The translations under genes were made by a program, and so were the position numbers. A stretch of DNA of 64,000 nt, from assembly GCF_009604425.1 (NCBI RefSeq), contig NZ_WEGI01000006.1, positions 372,001 to 436,000 on the forward strand, read 5' to 3'. The notes beneath the pieces were generated by a model, which was given only the letters and a program-made list of their open reading frames with translations, did no database searches and was not told the origin of the DNA. This DNA is from Nocardia aurantia. Lineage in GTDB: Bacteria > Actinomycetota > Actinomycetes > Mycobacteriales > Mycobacteriaceae. This document shows, piece after piece, positions 43,309 through 51,928 of this stretch; the stretch's first letter is position 1, and every line of letters starts with the position of its first letter.

Positions 43309-44169
43309 TCAGCCCTCGATCGGCCAGCCGAGGCATTCGCTGATGCCGCGGCCCATGATCCACTCGAGCTCCTCGGGCGAGAAGTCGAAATGCTTGGTGA
43401 ACTGCTCGATCGTGTCGGTGTAGCTGAGCCCGTGGCCGAGCAGGCGGGTGATGTCGGTACCCCAGAAGCAGTGCTGCGGGCCCATCTTGTCGACCATCTC
43501 GCGCACGTACTTCTCGATGTTCAGGTTCGGGAACGGCTGGGTCGAATAACCCGGCAGCGCGGACACTTTCACGTAGATGTTCGGATGGTTGTGCAGGTCG
43601 GCGGTTTCCGCGACCCAGTAGCCGATGGCGTCGTCGACGCAGCGCGCCATGATGCCCATGTGGTCGATGATGATCTTCAGGCCCGGGTGCTTCTCCGCGA
43701 TGGCGCCGAGTTCGGCCTTCCAGACCGGCGCGTGCACCATCGTCGGGATGTTCAGCTCCTCGGCGACCGGCCAGTACCAGTCGTTGGTGCCGTCGATCAT
43801 CCAGTTGCGGTCCTGCGGCCGGTGGAAGGTCAGCCGGGTGCCCTTCACGTGCGGGTTCTCGGCGTATTCGCGCAGCAACCGGGTGCCCTCGACCGGGTCG
43901 TTCTGCGGGATGCGGGCCATGATGCCGAAGCGGTCCGGATGCGCCTCGCACGCCTCGAGGGCGTAGTCGATGCGGTCGCCCTCCCAGGACGGCGGCACGA
44001 TGAGGGCCCGGTTGACGCCGGCCTCGTCCATCAGCGCCAGGCATTCCTCGTAGCTGAAGGCCTCCTCGCGGTGGCCGTTGAGCCGAATCCGCTCGCGCGC
44101 GCCGGGCACCCACGGCCGATCGGGGGTTTCCTCTTTCCAGATGTGGACCTGGGTGTCGACGACGAACAT
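43309..44169 (-). CDS. Amidohydrolase_2 family TIM-barrel hydrolase
   Basis: 286 residues from ATG 44169 with GAGGAG upstream. The N-terminal VDTQVHIWK has the first metal-ligand segment in the reduced form (a single His), IIIDHMGI carries the second His and WGTDITR the conserved Asp. The fold is that of 2-pyrone-4,6-dicarboxylate lactonase and ACMSD/gamma-resorcylate decarboxylase. Lactone hydrolysis or non-oxidative decarboxylation is likely. It lies between LhgO and the ThDP gene. Confidence 0.82.
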   Translation of the reverse strand: MFVVDTQVHIWKEETPDRPWVPGARERIRLNGHREEAFSYEECLALMDEAGVNRALIVPPSWEGDRIDYALEACEAHPDRFGIMARIPQNDPVEGTRLLREYAENPHVKGTRLTFHRPQDRNWMIDGTNDWYWPVAEELNIPTMVHAPVWKAELGAIAEKHPGLKIIIDHMGIMARCVDDAIGYWVAETADLHNHPNIYVKVSALPGYSTQPFPNLNIEKYVREMVDKMGPQHCFWGTDITRLLGHGLSYTDTIEQFTKHFDFSPEELEWIMGRGISECLGWPIEG

Positions 44170-44240
44170 TGTTCTCCTCGCTTCGTGTCGGGCTCTTGCC
44201 GGGACCGAATGAATTCGCTTCGGCGGCAATTCGGACGTTA

Positions 44241-44257
44241 GCCGGAAAAATACCGGC
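44241..44257 (-). terminator. Weak hairpin after the LhgO-like gene
   Basis: GCCGG and CCGGC enclose a 7-base A/T loop about 36 bases past the stop of the LhgO-like gene. The stem is only 5 bp, so termination would be partial. Confidence 0.3.
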
Positions 44258-44292
44258 CGTGGAGTCCGCGGAATGCAAACGGTTGTTGCGCG

Positions 44293-45501
44293 TTATGCGG
44301 GTATTTTCTTGCCGTCGATGACGTCGACCACGTATTCCGCGATCGCCATGCACGAGGTGGCCGCGGGCGACGGCGCATTACGGACGGCGGTGAGGGGGCC
44401 GAGCCGATGGATGCGGAAATCGTCCACCAGCGACCCGTCGGCGTCGAGCGCCTGGGCGCGCACGCCCGCGCCGCCGCGCACGACGTCGCGGACGCCGATC
44501 TCCGGGACGTATTTCCGCGCGCCTTTCATGTAGGCCCGCATCGAGAACGAGCCGTACATTTCCCTGATACCGGTCAGCCAGTGCTGCCGGGCCATTCGCC
44601 AGAAACCGGGCCAGGCCGCGATACCGGCCAGATCGCGCGCCGACACCGTGGACCGCCGATAGCCCTCGCGGGCGTAGGCGAGCACCGCGTTCGGCCCCAC
44701 CTCCACCTCGCCCGAGACCCGGCGGGTGAAATGGACGCCGAGGAACGGGTAGCGCGGGTCCGGCACCGGATAGATCAGGCCGCGAATCATGGCCTCCTTC
44801 TCCGGTTTCAGCAGCATGTACTCGCCGCGGAACGGGATGATGCGAGGGCCCGGGGTGTCGCCGGCCAGGCCGGCGACGGCGTCGCTGTGCAGGCCCGCGC
44901 AGACGATCAGGCTGTTCACGTGGACCACGTCGGTGGCCGAGGCGATCTGTAAACCGTTGGGGACGTTGCGGATCCCGGTCACCTCGAACCCGAGTCGCAC
45001 CTCCCCGCCGGCCCGCCGGATGTCCTCGGCGAACGCCTCGGCGATCCGGGTGTAGTCGGTGATCGCCGTGTGCGGCGAGTACAACGCCGCCAAACCCGTT
45101 GCGTGCGGCTCGATCTCGCGGATCTCGGCGGCGCCGACGCGGCGCAGGCCGGGCACCGCGTTGGCACCCGCGCGATCGGCGAGCGCGTCCATGCGGGCCA
45201 CGTCGTCCTCGTCGATCGCAACCACCAGTTTGCCGACCTCGTCGTAGGGCAACTCCCGCGCGGCGCAATACTCGCGCAACAGGTCCCGCCCCCGGCTGCA
45301 CAGCGTCGCCTTCAAACTACCAGGGGTGTAATAGATTCCGGCGTGCACGACACCGGAATTGTGACCGGTCTGATGGACCGCGACCCGATCCTCCTTCTCC
45401 ACGATCACGATCCGCGCGCCGGGCCGGCGCCGGGTCAATTCCCGGCCGATCGCCAGGCCCACGATGCCCGCGCCGATGATGCCGATGGTTTCCTCAGCCA
45501 T
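44293..45501 (-). CDS. lhgO: L-2-hydroxyglutarate oxidase-like FAD enzyme
   Basis: 402 residues from ATG 45501. DAO-family features: IGIIGAGIVGLAIGREL (FAD), VHQTGHNSGVVHAGIYY (the LhgO/L2HGDH signature), SPHTAITDY, FRGEYMLLKP and a final VRAQALDADGSLVDDF. LhgO oxidises L-2-hydroxyglutarate to 2-oxoglutarate, passing electrons to the respiratory chain or oxygen. Next to it is an ALDH like ketoglutarate-semialdehyde dehydrogenase, so both may feed 2-oxoglutarate. Confidence 0.88.
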   Translation of the reverse strand: MAEETIGIIGAGIVGLAIGRELTRRRPGARIVIVEKEDRVAVHQTGHNSGVVHAGIYYTPGSLKATLCSRGRDLLREYCAARELPYDEVGKLVVAIDEDDVARMDALADRAGANAVPGLRRVGAAEIREIEPHATGLAALYSPHTAITDYTRIAEAFAEDIRRAGGEVRLGFEVTGIRNVPNGLQIASATDVVHVNSLIVCAGLHSDAVAGLAGDTPGPRIIPFRGEYMLLKPEKEAMIRGLIYPVPDPRYPFLGVHFTRRVSGEVEVGPNAVLAYAREGYRRSTVSARDLAGIAAWPGFWRMARQHWLTGIREMYGSFSMRAYMKGARKYVPEIGVRDVVRGGAGVRAQALDADGSLVDDFRIHRLGPLTAVRNAPSPAATSCMAIAEYVVDVIDGKKIPA

Positions 45502-45581
45502 GAAACGTTGTCCTCTCTCGCCACATTTCTCCGACTCGGCAGGATTCTCCCGGAACGGCCGGGACATACCCGCTCCTGCGG

Positions 45582-47039
45582 TCAGAAATGAATCGCGAAG
45601 GTCTTCACGCGGGTGTAGAAGCGCAATACCTCCTCGCCCTGCTCCTTGAACGGGGATCCGGAATCGCGGAATCCGCCGAACGGCATGTGCACATCCCAGC
45701 CGGGGGTGGTGGTGTTGACCGCCACCTGCCCGGTCTCCACCTCGTCGACGAACCGGTGCGCGGCCGCCAGACCGGTGGTGAAAACCGCTGCGGCCAAACC
45801 GAAATCGGAATCGTTGACCGCCGCGATGGCCTGGTCCAGATCATCGACCGGGCACAGTGCCAGCACCGGGCCGAACACCTCCTCGCGCCACACGTCCATC
45901 TCGGCGGTGACATCGGAGAGCAGGGTCGGGACCACGTAGCAGCCGTGCGCGAGCGCGTCGTCCGCGGGCACGGTACCGCCGACATCGATCCGGGCGCCCT
46001 GGTCGACCGCCTTGTCGATCGCGGCCAGCACCCCGTCGCGGTGTCCCGCACTGGTGAGCGGTCCGACCACGGTGTCCGGTGCGGAGCCGGGACCGACCCG
46101 CAGCGCCGCCACCCGCTCGCGCAGCAGTTCCGCGAACCGATCGTGCACCGCCCGCTCCACCAGCACCCGGCTGGTGGCGGTGCAGCGCTGCCCGGCCTGC
46201 CCGAACGCCGCCGCCACGACGGTCGTCGCGGCATACTCCAGATCGGCGTCGGCGAGCACCACCGAGGCGTTCTTGCCGCCGAGTTCACCCTGGAATCGCA
46301 CGTTGCGCGCGGCCACCCGGACCCGTAACGCCTCCCCCACCGCATTGCTGCCGGTGAAGGTGACCGCCGCGATCCGCGGATCGTCCAGCAGCGCGTCCGC
46401 CAATTGCGAAGTGCGGCCGGTGATCACGTTGAGTACGCCGGCGGGCAGCCCGGCGTCGTGCAGCGCCCGCGCGAAATGCAGTCCGGACAAAGGGGTTTCG
46501 GTGGCGGGCTTGAACACCGCGGCATTCCCGGCCGCCAGCGCGGGCGCCAGCTTCCGGGCCGGGGTGATCAGCGGATCGTTCCACGGCGTGATAGCCAGCA
46601 CCACGCCGATCGGCTCCCGCTGGAAACCCGCCTTGGTGTCCGGCCGCGCGTCGTGCAGCAGCGTGCCGTACCCGGCCCGCGCGATCCCCGCGAAATACTC
46701 CAGGAAATCCGCGGCCTTGCCTACCTCACCGGTGGCTTCGGCGCGCGTCTTCCCGTTCTCGGCGGTGACGTCGGCGGCGATCTCCCCGGTCCGCTCCCGC
46801 AGCAGCCCCGCGGCCCGGATGAGCACCTTCGCCCGCTCGAACGGCGAGGTCGCCTTCCACACCGCGAAGCCACGCTCGGCGGCATCGTAGGCGGCGCGCA
46901 CGTCATCGACGGTGAGCGCCGGAATTCGCGCGATCGGCGTCCGCACGTCGGTCGGATCGAACACGTCGATCCCGTCCTCCGCCCCGACCCACTGCCCACC
47001 GATCAAGGTCCGGTTCGACTCCACGGACTGCACGGGCAT
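45582..47039 (-). CDS. Aldehyde dehydrogenase, ketoglutarate-semialdehyde-dehydrogenase-like
   Basis: 485 residues from ATG 47039 with GAAGGAG upstream. ALDH marks: AITPWNDPL, KPATETPLSG, FTGSNAVGEAL, the Glu in GELGGKNAS and the Cys in GQRCTATSR, a combination typical of 2-oxoglutarate semialdehyde dehydrogenases. The final VKTFAIHF-type end also fits. First gene of the operon running to the Ldh-family gene; divergent from the ABM gene. Confidence 0.9.
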   Translation of the reverse strand: MPVQSVESNRTLIGGQWVGAEDGIDVFDPTDVRTPIARIPALTVDDVRAAYDAAERGFAVWKATSPFERAKVLIRAAGLLRERTGEIAADVTAENGKTRAEATGEVGKAADFLEYFAGIARAGYGTLLHDARPDTKAGFQREPIGVVLAITPWNDPLITPARKLAPALAAGNAAVFKPATETPLSGLHFARALHDAGLPAGVLNVITGRTSQLADALLDDPRIAAVTFTGSNAVGEALRVRVAARNVRFQGELGGKNASVVLADADLEYAATTVVAAAFGQAGQRCTATSRVLVERAVHDRFAELLRERVAALRVGPGSAPDTVVGPLTSAGHRDGVLAAIDKAVDQGARIDVGGTVPADDALAHGCYVVPTLLSDVTAEMDVWREEVFGPVLALCPVDDLDQAIAAVNDSDFGLAAAVFTTGLAAAHRFVDEVETGQVAVNTTTPGWDVHMPFGGFRDSGSPFKEQGEEVLRFYTRVKTFAIHF

Positions 47040-47227
47040 CGCCGCTCCTTCGGAAACTCGTCGGGATGAATACGCGGGAAGCACGCATCGTCGGGTCACG
47101 ATAAGAAACCGTGTCCGGTATCCACCACGGTCCGGGGAGCATCCATTGCTTGCAGGCTCCGCACCCTGTATTCGGCTCCCGCCGTGATGGAATCGGCGAG
47201 GATCGCACGTTCGACGAAGGAGTATCC

Positions 47228-47518
47228 GTGCCCTATGCCGTGATCGCCCGCTACCGAGTGGCGCCCGAGGATACCGCAGTAGTCCGTGCCGCGCTGGAAA
47301 AAATGCGCACACATACCTTGCGGGAACCGGGAAACCTACTCTACATACTGCACACCGACCCGGCCGACCCGGCGATATTCACCATCTACGAACAATATGC
47401 CGACGAATCCGGATTCGAGGCCCACAAGAACACACCACACTTCGCCGAACACATTCTCGGCACGATATTCCCCCGCCTGACCGAGCGAGTGGTGAGCTTC
47501 GGGAGCGTGCTGGACTGA
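47228..47518 (+). CDS. Antibiotic-biosynthesis-monooxygenase (ABM) domain protein
   Basis: 96 residues from GTG 47228 with AAGGAG six bases upstream. Single ferredoxin-like ABM domain: YAVIARYRVAPEDTAVVRAAL, LREPGNLLYILHTDPADP, FTIYEQYADESGFEAHKNTPHF. These dimers act as cofactor-free monooxygenases, heme binders or isomerases; some, such as LsrG, act on signalling compounds. It is divergent from the ALDH operon and may share its promoter region. Confidence 0.82.
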   Translation: MPYAVIARYRVAPEDTAVVRAALEKMRTHTLREPGNLLYILHTDPADPAIFTIYEQYADESGFEAHKNTPHFAEHILGTIFPRLTERVVSFGSVLD

Positions 47519-47631
47519 GCCGCGTCGCAGCACATCGGCCCGCAGGCGCCGTCACAGCACGGCCGGCTGTGGCGGTCCCGTACACCCTGCAGCTCGCAGT
47601 CGCCTTCAACCCGGCACGTTATGCTCCCGCC

Positions 47632-48231
47632 ATGACCGCCCTGCCGGTGTGGACCACCGACTCCGCGTCGCTGCGGCTCACCGAGGAGATCTACGCGGCA
47701 CTCCCCGAGGAGACCCGCAGGTCGCTGGAAGTGATCGACGGGCACGTAATGTTCTGCCGCCGAGGCGAAGTCGAGCACAGTATTGTGGCCCGACGTCTGG
47801 CACAGGCCCTGGACGCGAACCGACCGACCGAACTGCGCACTCGAGTGGTGACCGATTTCGAGATGCACTTCCGCCGGGATCGGCCGACCGGCCGGAGTTT
47901 CTCGTTCCGCCGACCGGCTGTGGCTCTGCACCAGTGCTTTCACGACGATCGCGACCTCATCACCTCCGAGGTCCTGCTCGTCGCCGAGGTCGTCTCGCCG
48001 GGATTCGGTTATGTCGAAACGGTCGACAAGGTAGCTGAATACGCCGACGAGGGTATTCCGATCTACCTCGTCGTCCATCTCGACACCGAGCGCAAGGCGA
48101 AGATCATTCAGGAGCACCGGCTCGATCGGGCGAGCAATACGTATCGGCTCGTGGCGACTCATCAGGACACGCTCTGTCTGAGCGACCCGTTCGAAGTCGT
48201 TGTGCCGTTCGCCGATCTCGACGCTATCTGA
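47632..48231 (+). CDS. Uma2-family (DUF820) PD-(D/E)XK-fold protein
   Basis: 199 residues from ATG 47632. The Uma2 pattern VIDGHVMF ... EVVSPGFGYVETVDKVAEYADEGIPIYLVV is clear, with the catalytic-type Glu in EVVSPG and the Lys in DKVAEY. The Asp usually found in the preceding R-P-D segment is Ala here (RRPAVALH), so nuclease activity may be lost. Uma2 proteins are widespread, often mobile and of unknown role. The 3' end overlaps the opposite SRPBCC gene by 8 bases. Composition is less GC-rich than its neighbours. Confidence 0.82.
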   Translation: MTALPVWTTDSASLRLTEEIYAALPEETRRSLEVIDGHVMFCRRGEVEHSIVARRLAQALDANRPTELRTRVVTDFEMHFRRDRPTGRSFSFRRPAVALHQCFHDDRDLITSEVLLVAEVVSPGFGYVETVDKVAEYADEGIPIYLVVHLDTERKAKIIQEHRLDRASNTYRLVATHQDTLCLSDPFEVVVPFADLDAI

Positions 48232-48754
48232 CCGCGGTCGCACCGGTGGCGGCGCGGATCAGGCCGTCGACCCAGTCCTGGTGGCCGTTGAGCATGGGGT
48301 TGGGGTGTTGCCGGGCCAATTCGGCTGCGGGGGCGCCTTTTTGGGATTCCTGGGTGAGGATGCGGACGCGGCCGCCGGGGAGGTCCTCCAGGAGCCAGGC
48401 GTGCAGGACGTCCAGACGGGATTCGGGCGGGCCGTCCTGATGGGCGGTCCAGGCCAGGCGGGCGGGGGTGGCGGGAGCCGGGGGGACGCATTCGGTGACC
48501 CGGGCGTCCAAGGGCGGGAAACCGAAGGTGGCGAAGGAGAATCGCAGGCCTTCGGTGAGGATCGGGCCGCCGCCGTCGGGGAAGGTGATGTCGGAGGCGT
48601 TGTCGTAATAGGTGTGCCATTTCGTAGTGTCGGCCAGATACGGCCAGATGTCGGCGGCCGTGGGGCCCGCCACGATAATCTCGTTGGACACGAAATTGTC
48701 GGTCAGGCCGGGTAGATATTCCGCCGGCCAGTCGATCGCGTTCGCCAAGCCCAT
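48224..48754 (-). CDS. SRPBCC (START/polyketide-cyclase-like) protein
   Basis: 176 residues; GGAGGTG stands seven bases before ATG 48754. The N-terminal NEIIVAGPTAADIWPYLADTTKWHTYYDNASDI is the usual START-like beta-helix opening, LRFSFATFGFPPLDARVTECVPP the central strands and LLNGHQDWVDGLIRAAT-like sequence the long C-terminal helix. It probably binds a hydrophobic ligand. It is convergent with the Uma2 gene. Confidence 0.8.
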   Translation of the reverse strand: MGLANAIDWPAEYLPGLTDNFVSNEIIVAGPTAADIWPYLADTTKWHTYYDNASDITFPDGGGPILTEGLRFSFATFGFPPLDARVTECVPPAPATPARLAWTAHQDGPPESRLDVLHAWLLEDLPGGRVRILTQESQKGAPAAELARQHPNPMLNGHQDWVDGLIRAATGATAVR

Positions 48755-49166
48755 CGGGACGCACCTCCGTCGTGGATTCCGCCGCCAATTTCTCGTGCCG
48801 CCGACCGGTTTCCGGCGTATCCACCGTCCGATCAGGAGGGGACGATACCGACTTTCCGGGACATTCCGCGGATGGCGTGCTCAGCTGTTATCCGGAAGGG
48901 ATCGCGGCGGAATGGAAGAGTGGCCGCGATCGGTCGATCGCGGCCCCTCTCGGCCCCCTTGACCATGCCGTCCGGGACGGTCGGCTACCGCGCGAGCCCG
49001 GTCCAGGCGAGACCGGGCTCGCGCAGCACGAACCCGCCCGGCACAACCGCAGATCGCGGCACGAGCATCTGCCGCGCAGCCGGTCCGGCCGGACCGCGGC
49101 CGATGGGCGGCACGAGTCGCGGCGAGGCCGCCCCGAGGATGCGCGTCGGGCCCGGGGCGTCCGTTC
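48755..49166. other. 412-base gap without a convincing gene
   Basis: Short frames on the plus strand are Arg/Pro-rich and lack ribosome sites. The region separates the SRPBCC gene start from the end of the MetE-like operon; I see no strong hairpin or promoter motif in it. Confidence 0.5.
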
Positions 49167-50225
49167 CTAGAGCTCGTTGCCCCAGGTCATGCGCGCGATG
49201 GTTTCGACGTGAATCAGCTTGCGGCGCTGCTCTTCCGCGGTGAGGCGGGGGGTCGCGGCGACGTCGGCGAAGCCGCGGTTGGGGCTGACCGCGAGGTCCT
49301 CGACATCCTTCAGATCGGCGGCAATATCGATGCGGCGCATGATGTCGTCGACGTCCTCCAGTTCGGGGTTCTCGGCGTCGACGATGCCCAGGCAGGCGTC
49401 ACGGTCGGCGGGCACCGCGCGCAGCAGGTCCGTCTCGGCGTCGGTGCCGGCGTGGTAGGGCAGCACCCAGCGGTCCACCGGGAGTTCGGCGAACAACCGC
49501 TCGGCGACCGCCTTGTCGACCGGGTCCGCCGCGCGGTGGGTCGGGTTCAGGCCGATGCGGACGTCCGCCGGTTTGGCGTCGAGGCGCACCGCGAGGGTGT
49601 CGACGGCTATCGCGTCGTCGAGGGGGAGGGTGTCGGTGCCTCGGGCGAACAGGGCGCGGGCGTATGCCGGGTTGTTCAGCTGAATCAGCTTGGCGCCGTT
49701 GGCGATCACCGCTTCGATCTCGGCGCGGACGATCGCCGCCAGTGCCTCGCCGAGCTCCTGGGCGCTCCCCCACGGGCCCGGGTGCTCCGGGTCGAAGGTG
49801 CGGGCGGCCAGGAAGGCCGGCGACGGCAGGGTGACCTTGACCGGGGTCGCCACGCCGGGGCCGGGGGCCACCGCCAGGGCGGCGAGGGCGGCGACATCGT
49901 CGGCCGGTCCCGCGGACCGGGGGGTGCCGACGGCGGTCCAGCGGCGGTAGCCGTGCTGGTCGGTGTCGTCACCGCGACGGAAGCCGCCGACGGTGTCCAG
50001 GATCGCGCCGCGGAAGTCCTCGCGCCGGAAATCGCCGTCGGTGATCACCGACAACCAGACCGAGCGCTGCAACCGGACCGCGTCCGCGATCGCGTGGTCC
50101 TCGACGGAACGCAGGTCGCCGTCGCCGATTTCGCGCGCCTCGTAGCGGGCGCGGGCGGCGAGCAACTCCGCGGGGCGAATCAGGCTGCCGTGGTGGTCGA
50201 TTCGGAATTTGTAGGTGTCGGCCAT
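49167..50225 (-). CDS. MetE C-terminal-like protein lacking zinc cysteines
   Basis: 352 residues, start overlapping the previous stop by one base (TAATG). The UROD/MetE-like barrel is recognisable: HHGSLIRP, ITDGDFRRED, LIQLNNPAYARAL, LPYHAG and AVSPNRGFADV. In short MetE-type enzymes the zinc ligands sit in an H-x-C motif and in a N-P-D-C-G-like segment; here these read LNPTHR and SPNRGF, so both Cys are absent. It is thus unlikely to be a homocysteine methyltransferase. It ends the aromatic-type operon. Confidence 0.8.
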   Translation of the reverse strand: MADTYKFRIDHHGSLIRPAELLAARARYEAREIGDGDLRSVEDHAIADAVRLQRSVWLSVITDGDFRREDFRGAILDTVGGFRRGDDTDQHGYRRWTAVGTPRSAGPADDVAALAALAVAPGPGVATPVKVTLPSPAFLAARTFDPEHPGPWGSAQELGEALAAIVRAEIEAVIANGAKLIQLNNPAYARALFARGTDTLPLDDAIAVDTLAVRLDAKPADVRIGLNPTHRAADPVDKAVAERLFAELPVDRWVLPYHAGTDAETDLLRAVPADRDACLGIVDAENPELEDVDDIMRRIDIAADLKDVEDLAVSPNRGFADVAATPRLTAEEQRRKLIHVETIARMTWGNEL

Positions 50226-50698
50226 TACTTCGCCTCCCCCTGCTCGTCGATCTGCTGCGCCGACTGTCCCCAGGCGCGGAAGACCAGTTCGTAGCCGAGC
50301 GCCTCGAGCACCTCGTTGCAGGTGGTCTCGTCCTCGTCGGGGGTGCCGCCGGAGATCCCGAGGCCGCCGAGCACTTCGCCGTCGCGCTTGATCGTGACCC
50401 CGCCCTCGGTCGCGACGATCGGGTACAGGCTCAGGTGCGAAAGCTTGTCGAAGAAACCGGGATTCGACTCTGCCCAGGCGTGCAGGTTGCGAGTGGGGCG
50501 CTCCATCACCGCGGCGCTGTGCGCCTTGGAGATGGCGATGCCGGGGGTCAGTACCCGGGCGCCGTCGGTGCGCTTGACCTGGAGGATGTAGCCGCCCGCG
50601 TCGACCACGGCGATGCTGAGCGCCTTGCCCAGCGCCGCACCGCGTTTCACGGTCTCGGCCATGATCAGGTCGACCTCGGCGGTGGTGAGTTTCGTCAT
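50225..50698 (-). CDS. GlcG/HbpS-family protein
   Basis: 157 residues from ATG 50698, overlapping the previous stop (ATGA). The family core is clear: SIAVVDAGGYILQVKRTDGA, ISKAHSAAV, YPIVATEGGVTIKRDGEVLGGLGISG. Known members bind heme (HbpS) or corrinoids and are often found in operons for diols or aromatic degradation with no clear catalytic role. It lies between the hydrolase and MetE-like genes with tight coupling to both. Confidence 0.87.
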   Translation of the reverse strand: MTKLTTAEVDLIMAETVKRGAALGKALSIAVVDAGGYILQVKRTDGARVLTPGIAISKAHSAAVMERPTRNLHAWAESNPGFFDKLSHLSLYPIVATEGGVTIKRDGEVLGGLGISGGTPDEDETTCNEVLEALGYELVFRAWGQSAQQIDEQGEAK

Positions 50699-51486
50699 CG
50701 GTGTGCGGTCACCTTCTGTGAGACGGCTTCCCGGATGCGGACGACGGCGGCGTTGTACAGGTCCGGGCGTTCCCAGTACATCGAGTGCGGGCCGCCGGGG
50801 ACGATCGTCAGCCGCGAGCCGGGCAGCAGTTCGTGTGCGCGGCGGACGGTCTGCGGCCACAGCACCGCGTCCTGGTCGCCGGCCAGGAAGGTGATGTCCA
50901 GACCGGAGGCGGCGATCTCGTCGAGGCTCGGGCCGTTGGCCGACAGGTTGCGCAGATCGGCCATGGTCGCGACGTTGAAGGTGCCCATCTGCTGGAACAG
51001 GAACAGCTTCGCGCGCTCGTTCTCCTGGAAGCGCTTGCTCATCAGCCGGTCGATCACCGGCAGCTTGTCGGCCTCGGCCCGTTGCGCCGCAACGAGTTCC
51101 GATAGTTCCGGATGCTGGATGCCGCCGAGCGAATGTCCGAGCACGACGCCGGATACCCGCTCCGGGCGCAGGAGCGCGGCCTTCAGCGCGGCCACCGAAC
51201 CGACGGACTGGCCGATCAGCACGACATCGCGCAGATCCTCGGCCTCCAGCACGGCGACGATGTCGCCGGGGAAGTCCTGGCCGTCGAAACCCGCCATCGA
51301 CTTGTCGGAGTTACCGAATCCGCGCAGATCGATGGTGACGACGGTGTAGCGCTCGCGCAGTTCGACCACCTGCTGGTACCAGATCGCGTGGTGGCCACCG
51401 GATCCCTGTACGAAGAACAGCACCGGGCCCGCGCCGTGGCGTTCGTAGTAGATACTGGTGCCGTCCGGGGTGACGACTTTCGGCAT
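50695..51486 (-). CDS. Alpha/beta hydrolase (meta-cleavage hydrolase-like)
   Basis: 263 residues. Nucleophile elbow IGQSVGSVAA (Ser about 94), oxyanion FVQGSGGHHAIW, acid in AGDQDAVLWP and catalytic His in GGPHSMYW. The size and DLRGFGNSDKS segment fit C-C bond hydrolases acting on meta-cleavage products, as well as 3-oxoadipate enol-lactonases. An extradiol dioxygenase is encoded in the same run of genes, which favours ring-fission hydrolysis. Confidence 0.85.
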   Translation of the reverse strand: MPKVVTPDGTSIYYERHGAGPVLFFVQGSGGHHAIWYQQVVELRERYTVVTIDLRGFGNSDKSMAGFDGQDFPGDIVAVLEAEDLRDVVLIGQSVGSVAALKAALLRPERVSGVVLGHSLGGIQHPELSELVAAQRAEADKLPVIDRLMSKRFQENERAKLFLFQQMGTFNVATMADLRNLSANGPSLDEIAASGLDITFLAGDQDAVLWPQTVRRAHELLPGSRLTIVPGGPHSMYWERPDLYNAAVVRIREAVSQKVTAHR

Positions 51487-51514
51487 GTTGATTCTCCTTG
51501 TGGCCGTTACCGAT

Positions 51515-51928
51515 TCATTCCGGACGGTTGGCGTGGTAGACCAGCTCGATCATGGTGTGGTCGGGATCGTGGATGTAGCAGAACAGCGAGTTGTTCTCCG
51601 GCCGCCGCACCGGGCGGGTGTGCCGGACGCCGATCTGCTTCAGGTGGGCCAGAAATCCGTCCCAGTCGTCGACCTCGACGGCGAAGTGGTACGGCGCCAT
51701 CCGGTCCATCTCCTCCACCGGGGTGAAGTGCAGATCGAAGGTGCCGAGGGTCATCAGCAGCACCCGGGTGTTGCTCTTGGGGATGATCCCCTTGAACCCG
51801 AACACCTTCGAGTACCACTGTTTGGTGCGCTGGATGTCGGTGGTCGGGAAGTTGACGTGGTGGATGTACCGGATCCTGCCGTTGGGCTCGACCGCGGTCG
51901 TTTCGGCGACGGTGGCATCATCGGTCAC
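51515..51928 (-). CDS. VOC-superfamily protein (single glyoxalase module pair)
   Basis: 137 residues from GTG 51928, overlapping the FAH gene stop. Residues about 20-130 form one VOC domain: IRYIHHVNFPTTDIQRTKQWY, LHFTPVE, YHFAVEVDDW, DPDHTMIELVYH. His and Glu metal ligands are in place. It could be an isomerase, a lyase or a small extradiol-type enzyme. Its start-stop overlap shows it is expressed with the FAH-family gene. Confidence 0.83.
   Translation of the reverse strand: MTDDATVAETTAVEPNGRIRYIHHVNFPTTDIQRTKQWYSKVFGFKGIIPKSNTRVLLMTLGTFDLHFTPVEEMDRMAPYHFAVEVDDWDGFLAHLKQIGVRHTRPVRRPENNSLFCYIHDPDHTMIELVYHANRPE

Noticed and set aside
41442..43343. A 633-codon plus-strand frame over the ThDP enzyme gene
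   Set aside because: Shadow of the minus-strand enzyme with complete ThDP motifs; no ribosome site or family.
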